Of a DNA stretch of 64,000 bases, positions 46,575 to 57,423 are shown one piece after another (position 1 is the first letter of the stretch; each line of letters starts with the position of its first letter). The DNA lies in the NCBI RefSeq assembly GCF_900112305.1, contig NZ_FOKT01000003.1, positions 186,001-250,000 on the forward strand, read 5' to 3'. The DNA is from Microbulbifer thermotolerans (GTDB taxonomy: Bacteria; Pseudomonadota; Gammaproteobacteria; Pseudomonadales; Cellvibrionaceae). The position numbers and the translations under genes were made by a program. Under the pieces are notes generated by a model. The model was not told the DNA's origin and searched no databases. It saw nothing but the letters and a program-made list of their open reading frames with translations.

Positions 46575-47819
46575 GTGAGTCTCATCACCCTCGCTATCCC
46601 CTTTTTTCTTATCGCTGTTCTGGTGGAGCTGGCACTGGACCGCTGGCGCGGATGGGGTCTTTACCGGCTGAACGACGCCATCGGCAGTCTCGGTGCCGGC
46701 ATACTGAGCCGACTTTCCGGACTGGTGCGCGCCGGCCTGCTGCTGGCCATCTACGTGCCCGCATACGAGTGGCTGAAGCCCATCTACGCAGCGGCGGGTC
46801 TCCATTGGTCTGCGGACAACATCTGGCACCTGTTTTTGGCGGTGGTGGCCTATGACTTTTGCTACTACTGGAAACACCGCTTCGCGCATGAAATCAATCT
46901 CCTTTGGGCCGATCACCTGGTGCACCATCAGAGTGAGGACTACAACCTGACTACGGCGCTGCGCCAGCCGGCGGGCGGCCCGCCAGTGGGCTGGATCTTT
47001 TATATGCCACTGCTGGCCATCGGCCTTCCCCCGGAAATGGTGGTCACCGCTGGCGCCATAGACCTGATCTACCAGTTCTGGGTGCACACACAGAAGTTCC
47101 CCAAAGTGCGCTGGATGGAGTGGGTCTTCGTAACCCCGTCAAACCACCGGGTGCACCACGCTCAGAACACGATCTACGTGGACCGCAATTACGGCGGGGT
47201 ATTTATCATCTGGGACCGCCTGTTCGGCACCTATCAGGAGGAGCTGGAAGAAGAGCCGTGTATCTACGGGGTACGCAAACCGCTCAATAGTTTCGATCCC
47301 CTGGCCGCCAATCTACAACACTACAAGCGCATGGCTTTGGATGCTTGGCACACTAAAAACTGGTGGGACAAGCTCACGCTTTGGTTTCGCCGCACCGGCT
47401 ATCGCCCGGCGGACGCCGAAGCAGCCATGCCGGTGCCTTCCTGCGACCTAAACAACTTCCAACGGTTCGATCCGCAAATCACCCGCGGCCAGCGCATCTA
47501 CGCGCTGGCACAGCACCTGTGCTACTCCGCCGCCACCCTGGCATTGCTCTGGCATGCGCAACACCTGGACTACTGGCAGCAACTCACTACCGTACTCGCG
47601 CTGACCTTCGGTCTGGTCGTCAACGGCCGTATTCTCGACGGCCACCGCCTGGCCAAGGGGGCAGAGTTGATCCGCCTCGGAGCCCTGGCTGCACTCCTGC
47701 CACTGCTGCCGACACCCCTGTCCGCCACCCTGGCCATCTATTGTTTGCTCAGTGCATTGAGTTGGTGGTGGTTGGCTTTTACGAGCAAAGCCGATAGAGT
47801 CGCCCTCGTTAGCGATTAG
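46575..47819 (+). CDS. Sterol desaturase/fatty acid hydroxylase family membrane protein
   Basis: A 414-residue polytopic membrane protein of the fatty acid hydroxylase superfamily. The eight-histidine di-iron motifs are present: KHRFAHE (HxxxH) near residue 97, HLVHHQ (HxxHH) and NHRVHHAQN. The layout resembles alkylglycerol monooxygenase-like proteins, with extra membrane segments in the C-terminal 120 residues. The lipid substrate cannot be told. The start is GTG with AGAGG upstream. It is the last gene of the accessory segment before gmk. Confidence 0.87.
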   Translation: MSLITLAIPFFLIAVLVELALDRWRGWGLYRLNDAIGSLGAGILSRLSGLVRAGLLLAIYVPAYEWLKPIYAAAGLHWSADNIWHLFLAVVAYDFCYYWKHRFAHEINLLWADHLVHHQSEDYNLTTALRQPAGGPPVGWIFYMPLLAIGLPPEMVVTAGAIDLIYQFWVHTQKFPKVRWMEWVFVTPSNHRVHHAQNTIYVDRNYGGVFIIWDRLFGTYQEELEEEPCIYGVRKPLNSFDPLAANLQHYKRMALDAWHTKNWWDKLTLWFRRTGYRPADAEAAMPVPSCDLNNFQRFDPQITRGQRIYALAQHLCYSAATLALLWHAQHLDYWQQLTTVLALTFGLVVNGRILDGHRLAKGAELIRLGALAALLPLLPTPLSATLAIYCLLSALSWWWLAFTSKADRVALVSD

Positions 47820-48010
47820 CAACAGGGAACAAAACCCGGTCGCAGGAGGTAGGTGGTGATCGGGGGCCCTTCCCACAGGGCGGTTCCGGCCGGACTCAGG
47901 GGCGTCTGTACCAGTAGTTGGTACGAGCGCTCCTGAAAACTCCCAACACATCCCCCCCACCGGCCGGGACTTAGCCTTTTACCCGCCTCGTGCAATTGCA
48001 TCCGTTATAA

Positions 48011-48658
<648 letters not shown>

Positions 48659-48672
48659 GTCAGCTGTTCGAT

Positions 48673-48700
48673 TTGCGTACACTGTTCGGTCCGATAGAAT
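48673..48700 (+). promoter_or_regulatory. Promoter for rpoZ-spoT
   Basis: TTGCGT (48673-48678) and TAGAAT (48695-48700) are 16 bases apart in the gmk-rpoZ gap, about 60 bases upstream of rpoZ. Confidence 0.55.
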
Positions 48701-48759
48701 ATCCGTACCGAATTGCCTCGCAGGTAACGCCTGCGCACTGTTAATGGAACCGAAAATTT

Positions 48760-49029
48760 ATGGCACGCATTACCGTTGAAGATTGCCTGCAACACGTCGA
48801 CAACCGCTTTGAACTCGTCATCGTGGGCAGCAAACGCGCCCGTCAGATTGCCACCGGCGGCAAAGACCCGCTGGTACCGGAAGAGAATGACAAGCCCACG
48901 GTAATCGCCCTGCGGGAAATCGAAGAGGGCCTGGTGGACGCCAGTATCCTCGACGAACCGGAAGAGGAGGCGGCCCCGGCACCGCAATCCCTGTCCGCTC
49001 CGACCTACCTGTCCGAGCAGAACATCTGA
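48760..49029 (+). CDS. rpoZ: RNA polymerase omega subunit
   Basis: An 89-residue protein starting [20 protein letters not shown] with [14 protein letters not shown] and [15 protein letters not shown], all typical of omega. It aids RNA polymerase assembly and forms part of a ppGpp site. spoT follows after 39 bases. Confidence 0.96.
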   Translation: MARITVEDCLQHVDNRFELVIVGSKRARQIATGGKDPLVPEENDKPTVIALREIEEGLVDASILDEPEEEAAPAPQSLSAPTYLSEQNI

Positions 49030-49068
49030 TTCGTTTGGACTTGAACGCAAAGAGAGGCGCGCACGGCT

Positions 49069-51186
49069 TTGCACACCATCGATAGTCTGGCCCACCGCCT
49101 CTCCTCATACCTGCCCCCCAATCAGATCCAGATAGTCCGCCGCGCTTATTTCTACGCGGAGCAAGCCCACGACGGCCAGCAACGGCGCTCCGGCGAGCCC
49201 TACATCACCCACCCACTGGCGGTCGCCACCATACTGGCCGGCATGCATATGGATCACCAGAGCCTGGCCGCGGCCATGCTCCACGATGTCATCGAAGACA
49301 CCGGCATTCCCAAGGCTGCGCTGGCGGAACAGTTTGGCGATGAAGTGGCAGATCTGGTGGACGGCGTCTCCAAACTGACCCAGTTCGAGACCGACAGCCC
49401 GGCGGAAAAACAGGCGGAAAACTTCCAGAAAATGGCACTGGCCATGGCGCGGGATATCCGTGTCATTCTGGTCAAACTTGCGGACCGGCTGCACAACATG
49501 CGCACTCTGGGCGCACTCAAGCCGCAGAAGCGCGCGCGCATCGCCCGCGAAACGCTGGAGATCTATGCGCCCATCGCCAACCGCCTGGGTATGAACGACG
49601 TGCGCATCGAATTCGAGGATCGCGCCTTTTTTGCCATCCACCCACTGCGTGCCAGCCGTCTGCGCGCGGCACTGGTGGCAGCGCGCGGCAACCGCAAGGA
49701 GCTGCTGGAACAAATCCAGAACGCGATAGAGCTGCGACTGCAGCGCGAGGGCATAGATGCGCTGGTCATCGGCCGCGAAAAGCACCTCTACAGCATCTAT
49801 CAAAAGATGCGTGCCAAGAAAAAATCCTTCAAGGAAATCATGGATGTCTACGCCTTCCGCATTATTGTCGATAGCGTGGACACCTGTTACCGCGTACTGG
49901 GCGTGATGCACAACCTGTACAAGCCGGTGATCTCCGAGTTCAAGGACTATATCGCCATTCCCAAGTCCAACGGTTATCAGTCTCTGCACACGGTGCTGCT
50001 GGGTATGCACGGCGTACCCATCGAAGTGCAGATACGCACCAAGGAAATGGATGAAATGGCCAACAGCGGCATCGCCGCGCACTGGCTCTACAAAGCCTCT
50101 GGCGATGAAGTGATCAACACTGGCGGCACAAGCCAGGTGCGCGCGCGGCGCTGGGTGCAGGGGCTGCTGGAGATGCAGCAGCGCGCGGGCAATTCGCTGG
50201 AATTTATTGAAAACGTCAAGATCGACCTGTTCCCGGACGAAGTGTACGTTTTCACGCCAAAAGGTGAGATTATCGATCTGCCCGCCGGCGCCACCGCGGT
50301 GGACTTCGCCTATTCGGTACACACCGATATCGGCAACTCCTGTGTCGCGGTCCGTATCAACCAGCGTCTCGCGCCGCTGTCGCAGCCGCTGGAGAGCGGG
50401 CAAAAGGTGGAGATTCTCACGCGCAAAAACGCACAGCCGAATCCCAACTGGCTCAATTTTGTGGTTACCGCCAAGGCCAGGAGTGCCATACGCCACTTCC
50501 TGAAGCACCAGCGCCACCACGACTCAGTGGCCCTGGGCCGACGCCTGCTGGAAAAAGCGCTGGGGAAATTCAACACTCGCCTCGAAGATCTGACCGAAGA
50601 GCAGCTGCAAAAAGGGTTGCAGGAAAACAAAGTGCCCACGCTGGAGAAGCTGCTGGAGGAAATCGGCCTGGGCAACAAGGTGGCTTTTTCCGCTGCCAAA
50701 CTACTGGCCCCCGAAGGCAGCGAGGAGACGGAGGCCAGCCACATTTCTTCACCCTTAACCATCGATGCGGAAGAGGGCATGCTGATCAGTTTTGCCCGCT
50801 GCTGCCGGCCGATTCCCGGCGATACCATTGTCGGTCACATCAGCTCCGGTAAAGGCGTGGTGGTACACCGGGATACCTGCCGCAACACCATAGATTTCCG
50901 CGAGCACCCGGAAAACATCATGCTGGTCAACTGGTCGCCGGATGTAAAGGGCGAGTTCCTCGGCGACGTGCGGGTGGAAGTGGAATCCGAGCGCGGCATT
51001 ATCGCCCAGCTGGCCACCCGCATCACGGAAGAGGGCGCCAGCATCGAGCAGATTCACGTAGACGAGAAAGATGCCCACAACAGCGTTATTTCTCTCACCC
51101 TGGAAGTCAGCAACCGTGTGCACTTGGCGCGGGTGATGAAACGGCTGCGCAATCTGCCGGCGGTGATCCGCATCTCGCGCCCGTGA
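49069..51186 (+). CDS. spoT: SpoT, bifunctional ppGpp synthetase/hydrolase
   Basis: A 705-residue RelA/SpoT enzyme. The hydrolase domain is intact (THPLAVATILAGM, MLHDVIEDT, KLADRLHNMRTL), marking it as SpoT and not a hydrolase-dead RelA. The synthetase domain follows (YSIYQKMRAKKKSFKEIMD, YRVLGVMHNLYKP, SNGYQSLHTVLLG), then TGS (VYVFTPKGEIIDLPAGAT) and the C-terminal ACT domain. The start is TTG at 49069, aligned with known SpoT starts. Same gmk-rpoZ-spoT order as E. coli and Pseudomonas. Confidence 0.96.
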   Translation: MHTIDSLAHRLSSYLPPNQIQIVRRAYFYAEQAHDGQQRRSGEPYITHPLAVATILAGMHMDHQSLAAAMLHDVIEDTGIPKAALAEQFGDEVADLVDGVSKLTQFETDSPAEKQAENFQKMALAMARDIRVILVKLADRLHNMRTLGALKPQKRARIARETLEIYAPIANRLGMNDVRIEFEDRAFFAIHPLRASRLRAALVAARGNRKELLEQIQNAIELRLQREGIDALVIGREKHLYSIYQKMRAKKKSFKEIMDVYAFRIIVDSVDTCYRVLGVMHNLYKPVISEFKDYIAIPKSNGYQSLHTVLLGMHGVPIEVQIRTKEMDEMANSGIAAHWLYKASGDEVINTGGTSQVRARRWVQGLLEMQQRAGNSLEFIENVKIDLFPDEVYVFTPKGEIIDLPAGATAVDFAYSVHTDIGNSCVAVRINQRLAPLSQPLESGQKVEILTRKNAQPNPNWLNFVVTAKARSAIRHFLKHQRHHDSVALGRRLLEKALGKFNTRLEDLTEEQLQKGLQENKVPTLEKLLEEIGLGNKVAFSAAKLLAPEGSEETEASHISSPLTIDAEEGMLISFARCCRPIPGDTIVGHISSGKGVVVHRDTCRNTIDFREHPENIMLVNWSPDVKGEFLGDVRVEVESERGIIAQLATRITEEGASIEQIHVDEKDAHNSVISLTLEVSNRVHLARVMKRLRNLPAVIRISRP

Positions 51187-51393
51187 TGGCGCTGTCACCG
51201 CTTATCCCGCCACCGCCAAAATCCTGGCAAATTTTGTCGGAGCCGGCCGGAACCTATGACAGCATCCAGCCAATTGCCATTTGTCGGCAAAATTTGCGCT
51301 TTCTTTCCGCCGCCTTATCCCCCACCTCCCATTCCCTGAACAGGCGCGCTATATTTGCCGCTTTTCTTTTTCGGCAAAGCACTGGAGTACCTC

Positions 51394-51777
51394 ATGCCCA
51401 ATCGCGCCGTCATCAAGACTGACAAAGCCCCGGCAGCTATCGGCAGCTATTCCCAGGCCGTCAAGGTCGACAACACAGTCTACCTGTCCGGACAGATTCC
51501 CCTGGATCCGCAAAGCATGGAAATTGTCGAAGGCGACTTCGCAGCCCAGGCCCGTCAGGTATTTCAAAACCTGCGCGCAGTCTGCGAAGCGGCCAACGGT
51601 TCCCTGGGGCATATTGTGAAGCTGAACCTCTATCTGACCGATCTCAGCAACTTTTCCACAGTTAACGAGGTGATGGCGGAATTCTTCGAGGAACCCTATC
51701 CCGCGCGCGCGGCGGTGGGCGTAAAAGAACTGCCCAAGGGGGCACTGTTTGAAGCCGAAGCGGTAATGGTCATCTGA
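51394..51777 (+). CDS. ridA: RidA family enamine/imine deaminase
   Basis: A 127-residue protein of the YjgF/RidA family that hydrolyses reactive enamine intermediates from PLP enzymes. It has APAAIGSYSQAVKVDNTVYLSGQIPLD (read as two pieces), the conserved Arg in PARAAVGVKELPKGA, and KLNLYLTDL. The ATG at 51394 gives the family start. It follows spoT, as in Pseudomonas and E. coli relatives. Confidence 0.93.
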   Translation: MPNRAVIKTDKAPAAIGSYSQAVKVDNTVYLSGQIPLDPQSMEIVEGDFAAQARQVFQNLRAVCEAANGSLGHIVKLNLYLTDLSNFSTVNEVMAEFFEEPYPARAAVGVKELPKGALFEAEAVMVI

Positions 51778-51799
51778 GGGTAGCGCGTCCGCAACACGG

Positions 51800-52861
51800 T
51801 CAGCACTCCAATACCACCTTGCCCACGGAGCGCCCGGAGCGCAGAAAATCCAGGGCGGCGTGGGCATCGGCGAAAGGGAAGCGCCGCCCAACCAGCGGCG
51901 GTGGCAAAGGCACATCGCCGAGTTCAGCGAGCAGCGACTGCATCTCGTCCTTACGATCCCACAGCCAAATCAAATTGAAGGCCAATACCGAGCGGTTGCT
52001 GCTGATCATGTCCATGACATCGTAGCGGGGACGGCGCAGATAGCGCCAGGCGGCACGCAAATAGTCCGGACGTTTTCCCCTGGGGGTAAATTCAGCGGCG
52101 CCAAATACCACCAGCCGCCCCATCGGTTTGAGCGCTGCGAAACTGGCCTTTTGCACCGCGCCGCCGATGGCATCCAGAACCAAGTCAAAACTCAACCCTG
52201 TGCGCTGCAATTGCCGGTGGAAGTTCTTCTCCCGCACCAACACATCATCGAACCCCAGCTCGCGAAGCCGCACCGCTTTGTCTTCGCTGCCCACGGTGCC
52301 CACCGGACTGCCCCCCAGCGCCCGGGTCAGCTGCATCGCCTGTAATCCGACGCCGCCAGCGGCGCTGTGTATCAGAACCCTCTCACCGGAGCGCAGGGCG
52401 CCCAGCCGGGTCAGTGCATACCAGGCGGTCAACGACTGCACGGGCCAGGCCGCACCCTGGGCAAAATCCCAATCGTCCGGAAGGGGCATCAAATAGTCGG
52501 GTTCACAATCGATGACCGAGGCGTAGCCACCAAAGCGGGTCACCCCCATCACTCTGTCACCCGGCGAGAAGCCGGAGGCCTCTCCGCCCACCGCCGACAC
52601 TTCTCCCGCGAACTCGAGGCCGGGGATAAAGGCACCACGCGGCGTGGCGGAGTAGAGGCCGGTGAGGGCGAAGATGTCGGCGAAATTGAGTCCGACCGCG
52701 CGCACTGTAACGCGTACGCTGGTGACGGGCAGGGTGGCCAGCGGCTCCGTCCGCAGACACAGCCTGGCGATGTCCCCGGCACCCGGCGTCTGCCAAACGG
52801 TGCGCCGCTCCCCTGCGGGCGGCGGATTCTCCCTCCGGTCGACCGCTGCCCGCGCGCCCAT
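51800..52861 (-). CDS. Zinc-independent quinone oxidoreductase (MDR, VAT-1-like)
   Basis: A 353-residue medium-chain dehydrogenase/reductase without the zinc ligands of alcohol dehydrogenases. GLNFADIFALTGLYSATPRG and PGLEFAGEVSAVG mark the quinone-reductase fold; the NAD(P)H site is VLIHSAAGGVGLQAMQL. The C-terminal part (NRSVLAFNLIWLWDR, GKVVLEC) recalls VAT-1-like members. It starts four bases after the epimerase gene and is likely cotranscribed. Substrate unknown. Confidence 0.88.
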   Translation of the reverse strand: MGARAAVDRRENPPPAGERRTVWQTPGAGDIARLCLRTEPLATLPVTSVRVTVRAVGLNFADIFALTGLYSATPRGAFIPGLEFAGEVSAVGGEASGFSPGDRVMGVTRFGGYASVIDCEPDYLMPLPDDWDFAQGAAWPVQSLTAWYALTRLGALRSGERVLIHSAAGGVGLQAMQLTRALGGSPVGTVGSEDKAVRLRELGFDDVLVREKNFHRQLQRTGLSFDLVLDAIGGAVQKASFAALKPMGRLVVFGAAEFTPRGKRPDYLRAAWRYLRRPRYDVMDMISSNRSVLAFNLIWLWDRKDEMQSLLAELGDVPLPPPLVGRRFPFADAHAALDFLRSGRSVGKVVLEC

Positions 52862-52865
52862 TTTC

Positions 52866-53747
52866 CTATCCTTCCGTTTTCAGCAGAGCACTGTAACCGG
52901 CCTTGTAGTCCGGGTATTTCATCGTATAGCCACTTTCCAGCATGCGCCTGTTGCTGAGTTTTTTCGAACGGCGCTCGCTGGTTTCGACAATTTCCCGCAA
53001 GTGGGCACTGGTGTAACCCATGGTCTTGACCAACCACTGCTGCAGTTCGTACATGGGCACAGGCAAACAGTCCGCTCCGATATACAGCTTTTCGGGCGCC
53101 CAGCCCCGCTTGTGCTTTTCCATCAGATGGATCAGGAAACCGATGCAGTCGTCGACGTGGATGCGGTTGCTGTACTGGGGCGGCGTCGGCGGCGCACAGC
53201 GGCCGGCACGCACTTGGGACAACAGGCGGTCGCGGCCGGGGCCGTAGATACCGGCAAAGCGCACCACACAGGTTGTGGGCACAGCATTGTGGATAATTTC
53301 CTCCGCCGCCAGCAGCGTATCGCCCTGGAAGCCATTGGGAATGGCCGGGGTCTGTTCATCGATCCACTGATCGCCACACTGGCCGTAGACGCGGGTAGAG
53401 GAAACCCAGATCAACAGACGGGGTGGGCGCGGCAGCTTGGGCAGGGTTTTGGCCAGAGCGGTGGCGGTACTGATATAGGCGCGATGATAGCCGCTTTGCG
53501 TGTGCTCATCGGGAGTGAAGGTAGCCAGCACCACATCGGCGCCATCAGTGAGCAACCGCTCGATATTTTCCGGTTTCGTCGCGTCGCCACGGCGCCAGTT
53601 GACAGCGTCGGCGCGACGTTTGGTAGCCAGGGCCACCAGCGGATTACGACGCACACCGTAGATTTGGTATTCCTGCCGATTCAGCTGCAATGCCAGGCGC
53701 GCACCCAGGTCGCCGCAACCGAAAATCCATAGTTTTTCCTGAGTCAT
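52866..53747 (-). CDS. NAD(P)-binding epimerase/dehydratase family protein
   Basis: A 293-residue extended short-chain dehydrogenase-like protein. The dinucleotide loop is IFGCGDLGARLALQL; the active-site region reads WVSSTRVYGQ with Ser-Tyr in YeeZ-like spacing, and a GIYGPGRDRLL loop follows. Members of this YeeZ-like group lack a known substrate. SD AAGGAT precedes the ATG. It heads the two-gene unit with the quinone oxidoreductase. Confidence 0.85.
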   Translation of the reverse strand: MTQEKLWIFGCGDLGARLALQLNRQEYQIYGVRRNPLVALATKRRADAVNWRRGDATKPENIERLLTDGADVVLATFTPDEHTQSGYHRAYISTATALAKTLPKLPRPPRLLIWVSSTRVYGQCGDQWIDEQTPAIPNGFQGDTLLAAEEIIHNAVPTTCVVRFAGIYGPGRDRLLSQVRAGRCAPPTPPQYSNRIHVDDCIGFLIHLMEKHKRGWAPEKLYIGADCLPVPMYELQQWLVKTMGYTSAHLREIVETSERRSKKLSNRRMLESGYTMKYPDYKAGYSALLKTEG

Positions 53748-53970
53748 AATCCTTCGCGCAGGGATGCCGCTCCCTCGACTTCCCCCCTTGCCGTTTCTCC
53801 CCTATCGTTAACTTGACCACCCCAAATAAAGAGGTCTTCCAGACCTCTGCAATAAGTCCCGACCAATTTCGTGGAACGGAGCCAGCGGATTCCGTAAATG
53901 ACAATGCTGTTTGCCGGCCGCTGCGGTTTATTCCGCAGCGAGCCCCACCGTATCTAAAAATTTAAAAAAT

Positions 53971-54231
53971 TCAGTGACTGCGCCGCTTGAGCATGCGGTA
54001 CACGGCCAGAAATATAATCGCACCGATAGTGGCAGTGACAATATCACCGAGGCCGACACCCGTGACCGGCCCGCCGATTCCCACCAGGGAACCCACCCAG
54101 CCGCCGATAAAGGCGCCGACAATGCCGATGACAATAGTGACAATCCAGCCGCCCGGGTCCGGACCGGGCATGATCCATTTCGCCAATACGCCAGCGATCA
54201 ATCCGAGAATGATCCAGGAGAAAATACCCAC
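53971..54231 (-). CDS. GlsB/YeaQ/YmgE family membrane protein
   Basis: An 86-residue protein with three membrane segments full of glycine (GIFSWIILGLIAGVLAKWIM, IVTIVIGIVGAFIGGWVGS, VTATIGAIIFLAVYRMLKRR). The family is stress-induced in several bacteria; the exact job is unknown. The start is GTG at 54231 with GGAG seven bases upstream. In the 220-base gap beyond its stop, two hairpins without T-runs are seen (53832-53850 and about 53921-53939). Confidence 0.88.
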   Translation of the reverse strand: MGIFSWIILGLIAGVLAKWIMPGPDPGGWIVTIVIGIVGAFIGGWVGSLVGIGGPVTGVGLGDIVTATIGAIIFLAVYRMLKRRSH

Positions 54232-54421
54232 GATGATGCTCCAGTCTACGACTTGTTAAACGTATAGCAAAATAATGCGCCGCTAGCGCACGAACAGTTC
54301 CCTAAATAGAAAATTTTTCTATCCCCGGCGAGAGATCTACCGAAATACATTTCCCCCGTTGGCCCAGAGCTATTATTTATGAATAATTGCTATCACCCGT
54401 AATCAGCTAATTGCCTCTAAC

Positions 54422-55342
54422 ATGACGCTCAACGAACTGCGCTATATTGTGACCCTGGCCCAGGAACAGCACTTCGGCCGCGCCGCCGAGCGCTGCTTCG
54501 TCAGTCAGCCGACGCTATCGATCGCTGTTAAGAAATTGGAGACGGAACTGGGCGTGGCACTGTTTGAGCGTTCCAAAACCCGGGTACAGGCAACGCCGCT
54601 GGGAGAGCGCATCGTTTCCCAGGCGCAACTGGTACTGGAACAGGCAGCCGCCATCAAGGACATCGCCAGCGCCGGCAAGGATCAGCTGGCCAGCCCCCTG
54701 TCCGTGGGCGCCATTTTCACTATCGGCCCCTATCTGTTTCCGCACTTTATCCCACAACTGCAAAAACTGGCCCCGGATATGCCCCTCTACGTGGAAGAGG
54801 GCTACACTGCCACCCTGCGCCAGCAGCTGCGCAAGGGAGAACTGGACGCGATTATCATCGCACTGCCATTTACCGAGCCGGACGTGGTTACCCAGCCCCT
54901 CTACGACGAACCCTTCGTGGTACTGATGCCCGCCAACCATCCACTGGCGGCACAAGAGTTCATCACGCCGGAGCAACTGTCCCAGGACAATGTGCTACTG
55001 CTGGGCGAAGGTCACTGCTTCCGCGACCAGGTGCTGGAGGCCTGCCCGCAATTGCAACAGACCATGGAAAGGGAGGGCAACGGCCATATCCGCACCGCCG
55101 CCGACGGCAGTTCCCTGGAAACACTGCGCCACATGGTGGCCTCGGGCCTCGGTATCACGGTACTGCCCCTGTCTGCGGCCACGGCTTCCCAATACGCCAA
55201 CGGTCTGCTGGAAACGCGCCCCTTTGCACCGCCCGCCCCGCAACGCACCGTGGCATTGGCGTGGCGCGCCAGCTTCCCGCGCCACCAGGCCATCGACAAA
55301 TTGCGCGAGGCCATTAATCAGTGCCAGCTGCGCGACCAATAA
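54422..55342 (+). CDS. oxyR: OxyR, peroxide-sensing LysR regulator
   Basis: A 306-residue LysR-type activator. The N-terminal helix-turn-helix is AAERCFVSQPTLSIAVKKLE. The redox cysteines fall at exactly 199 (GEGHCFRDQ) and 208 (LEACPQL), as in E. coli OxyR. It turns on peroxide defence genes when these form a disulfide. It overlaps recG by 22 bases, the same oxyR-recG pair as in Pseudomonas. The 190-base upstream gap is AT-rich and may hold its own operator. Confidence 0.95.
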   Translation: MTLNELRYIVTLAQEQHFGRAAERCFVSQPTLSIAVKKLETELGVALFERSKTRVQATPLGERIVSQAQLVLEQAAAIKDIASAGKDQLASPLSVGAIFTIGPYLFPHFIPQLQKLAPDMPLYVEEGYTATLRQQLRKGELDAIIIALPFTEPDVVTQPLYDEPFVVLMPANHPLAAQEFITPEQLSQDNVLLLGEGHCFRDQVLEACPQLQQTMEREGNGHIRTAADGSSLETLRHMVASGLGITVLPLSAATASQYANGLLETRPFAPPAPQRTVALAWRASFPRHQAIDKLREAINQCQLRDQ

Positions 55343-57423
55343 ATAACCTCGCGGAACTGCCGGTCACCGCGCTGCGGGGCGTGGGGGAGAAGTTCGCCCA
55401 GACACTGGCCAAGCTGCATATCGCCACGGTGCAGGATCTACTGTTTCACCTGCCACTGCGCTACCAGGACCGCACACGGGTAACGCCGATCGCAGCACTC
55501 GCCCCCGGTGTGGATGCGGTGATCGAGGGGGAAGTGCGCGCCGCCGACGTTGTCTTCGGTCGCCGCCGCAGCCTGATGGTCAAACTGCAGGATGGCAGCG
55601 GCACCATCTCTCTGCGTTATTTCCACTTCACTGCGGCACAGATAAACCGCTTCGCCCGCGGCGTGCGCCTGCGCTGCTACGGCGAGGCGCGCCGGGGCGC
55701 CGCCGGGCTGGAACTCTACCACCCGGAAACGGAAATCATTGGCGCCGAAAGCCCGGACAGGCCGGACACCCTGACACCCATCTACCCCCTTACCGAGGGG
55801 GTGACGCAATTGCGCCTGCGCGGCCTGATACAACAGGCACTGACGATGCTGGAGCAGGCCGGTGTGGCCGAACTGCTGCCTGCGGAATTGCTGCCGGCAC
55901 CCCTGCGCTACCCGTTGCGGCAAGCCCTGCAGTATCTGCACGCACCGCCAGCGGGAGCCGATCTGGCGCAGTTGGCGGAGGGGATACACCCCGCGCAACA
56001 GCGCCTGGCACTAGAAGAACTGCTGGCCCACCATCTCAGTCTGCTGGAATTGCGGCGCGAAAACGCCGAAGTCTCCGCTCCGCCGCTTCCCGCCAATGCC
56101 GCCCTGGAGCGGGACTTTCTCTCCCGGCTGCCCTTTACCCTCACCGGCGCCCAACAGCGGGTATGCGCGGAGATCGCCCGGGATCTGTCCCAAAACCGCC
56201 CGATGATGCGCCTGCTGCAGGGGGACGTGGGCGCCGGCAAGACCTTGGTGGCAGCCATGGCTGCACTGAAAGCCATCGGTGCCGGTGCGCAGGTGGCGGT
56301 GATGGCACCGACGGAAATACTCGCCGAACAGCACCGGCGCAATTTTGACGCTTGGCTTGCACCACTGAATATCCGCGTCGCTCAACTGACCGGCAGCCTC
56401 AAGGCCGCCGAGAGACGTACCCAGCTGGCCGCTATCGCATCTGGCGAAGCGCAGCTGGTGGTGGGTACACACGCTCTCTTCCAACCGGAAGTGGTGTTCC
56501 ACAACCTAGCGCTGGTCATCATCGACGAACAGCACCGCTTCGGCGTCCGCCAACGCCTGGAGCTGCGCGAGAAGGGCGCCGCCAAAGGTGTCAGCGGGCG
56601 GCTGCAGCCACACCAATTGATCATGACGGCGACCCCCATTCCCCGCACCCTGGCCATGTCCGCCTTCGCCGATCTGGACTGCTCGGTGATCGACGAGCTG
56701 CCTCCGGGGCGACAGCCGATCAACACCGTTGCTATCTCCAACGAGCGCCGCGACCAAGTGGTGGAGCGGGTGCGGGCCGCAGTGGCAGAAGGCCGCCAGG
56801 CCTACTGGGTCTGCACCCTGATCGAGGAATCGGAAAGTCTGCAAGCCCAGGCGGCAGAATCCACCGCCAGCGAACTGTCCGAGGCCCTGGACGGCGTGCG
56901 CGTTGCCCTGGTGCACGGGCGCCTGAAGCCGGAGCAGAAGGAAAGGGTCATGGGCGCCTTCAAGGCCGGCGAAGTCGATCTCCTGGTGGCCACCACGGTG
57001 ATCGAAGTGGGGGTGGATGTCCCCAATGCGAGCCTGATGATCATCGAGAATCCCGAGCGCCTGGGCCTGGCGCAACTGCACCAGCTGCGCGGGCGCGTTG
57101 GACGCGGCTCCATCGCCAGTCACTGCGTTCTGCTTTACGGCCCCCCGCTGTCGCAAAATGGCCGCGCGCGGCTGCAAGCGCTCCGGCAGCACAGCGACGG
57201 CTTTGCCATCGCCGAGGAGGATCTGCGCCTACGCGGCCCCGGCGAGATACTCGGCACACGGCAGACCGGCGAAATTCAGCACCGCATCGCGGATCTGCAG
57301 CGGGATGCGCACCTGCTGCCACAGGTGCAGCGTATTGCCGCCTCGCCACTGCTCACTGAAGACCTGCGCCGCCTGCTGATCCAGCGCTGGCTGCAAAACA
57401 AACCGCGCTTCGCCGAGGCGTAA
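55321..57423 (+). CDS. recG: RecG, branched-DNA helicase
   Basis: A 700-residue helicase that regresses stalled forks and processes Holliday junctions. The N-terminal wedge/OB part (ALRGVGEKFAQTLAKLHI, DLLFHLPLRYQDRTRV) precedes the helicase motifs LLQGDVGAGKTLVAAMAA, IIDEQHRFGVRQR, MTATPIPRTLAM and QLRGRVGRG. The length matches E. coli RecG (693). Its GTG start lies inside the end of oxyR. Confidence 0.96.
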   Translation: MPAARPINNLAELPVTALRGVGEKFAQTLAKLHIATVQDLLFHLPLRYQDRTRVTPIAALAPGVDAVIEGEVRAADVVFGRRRSLMVKLQDGSGTISLRYFHFTAAQINRFARGVRLRCYGEARRGAAGLELYHPETEIIGAESPDRPDTLTPIYPLTEGVTQLRLRGLIQQALTMLEQAGVAELLPAELLPAPLRYPLRQALQYLHAPPAGADLAQLAEGIHPAQQRLALEELLAHHLSLLELRRENAEVSAPPLPANAALERDFLSRLPFTLTGAQQRVCAEIARDLSQNRPMMRLLQGDVGAGKTLVAAMAALKAIGAGAQVAVMAPTEILAEQHRRNFDAWLAPLNIRVAQLTGSLKAAERRTQLAAIASGEAQLVVGTHALFQPEVVFHNLALVIIDEQHRFGVRQRLELREKGAAKGVSGRLQPHQLIMTATPIPRTLAMSAFADLDCSVIDELPPGRQPINTVAISNERRDQVVERVRAAVAEGRQAYWVCTLIEESESLQAQAAESTASELSEALDGVRVALVHGRLKPEQKERVMGAFKAGEVDLLVATTVIEVGVDVPNASLMIIENPERLGLAQLHQLRGRVGRGSIASHCVLLYGPPLSQNGRARLQALRQHSDGFAIAEEDLRLRGPGEILGTRQTGEIQHRIADLQRDAHLLPQVQRIAASPLLTEDLRRLLIQRWLQNKPRFAEA

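Noticed and set aside
49105..50520. Minus-strand frame of 471 codons opposite spoT
   Set aside because: Typical mirror frame of a GC-rich gene; spoT on the other strand is certain.
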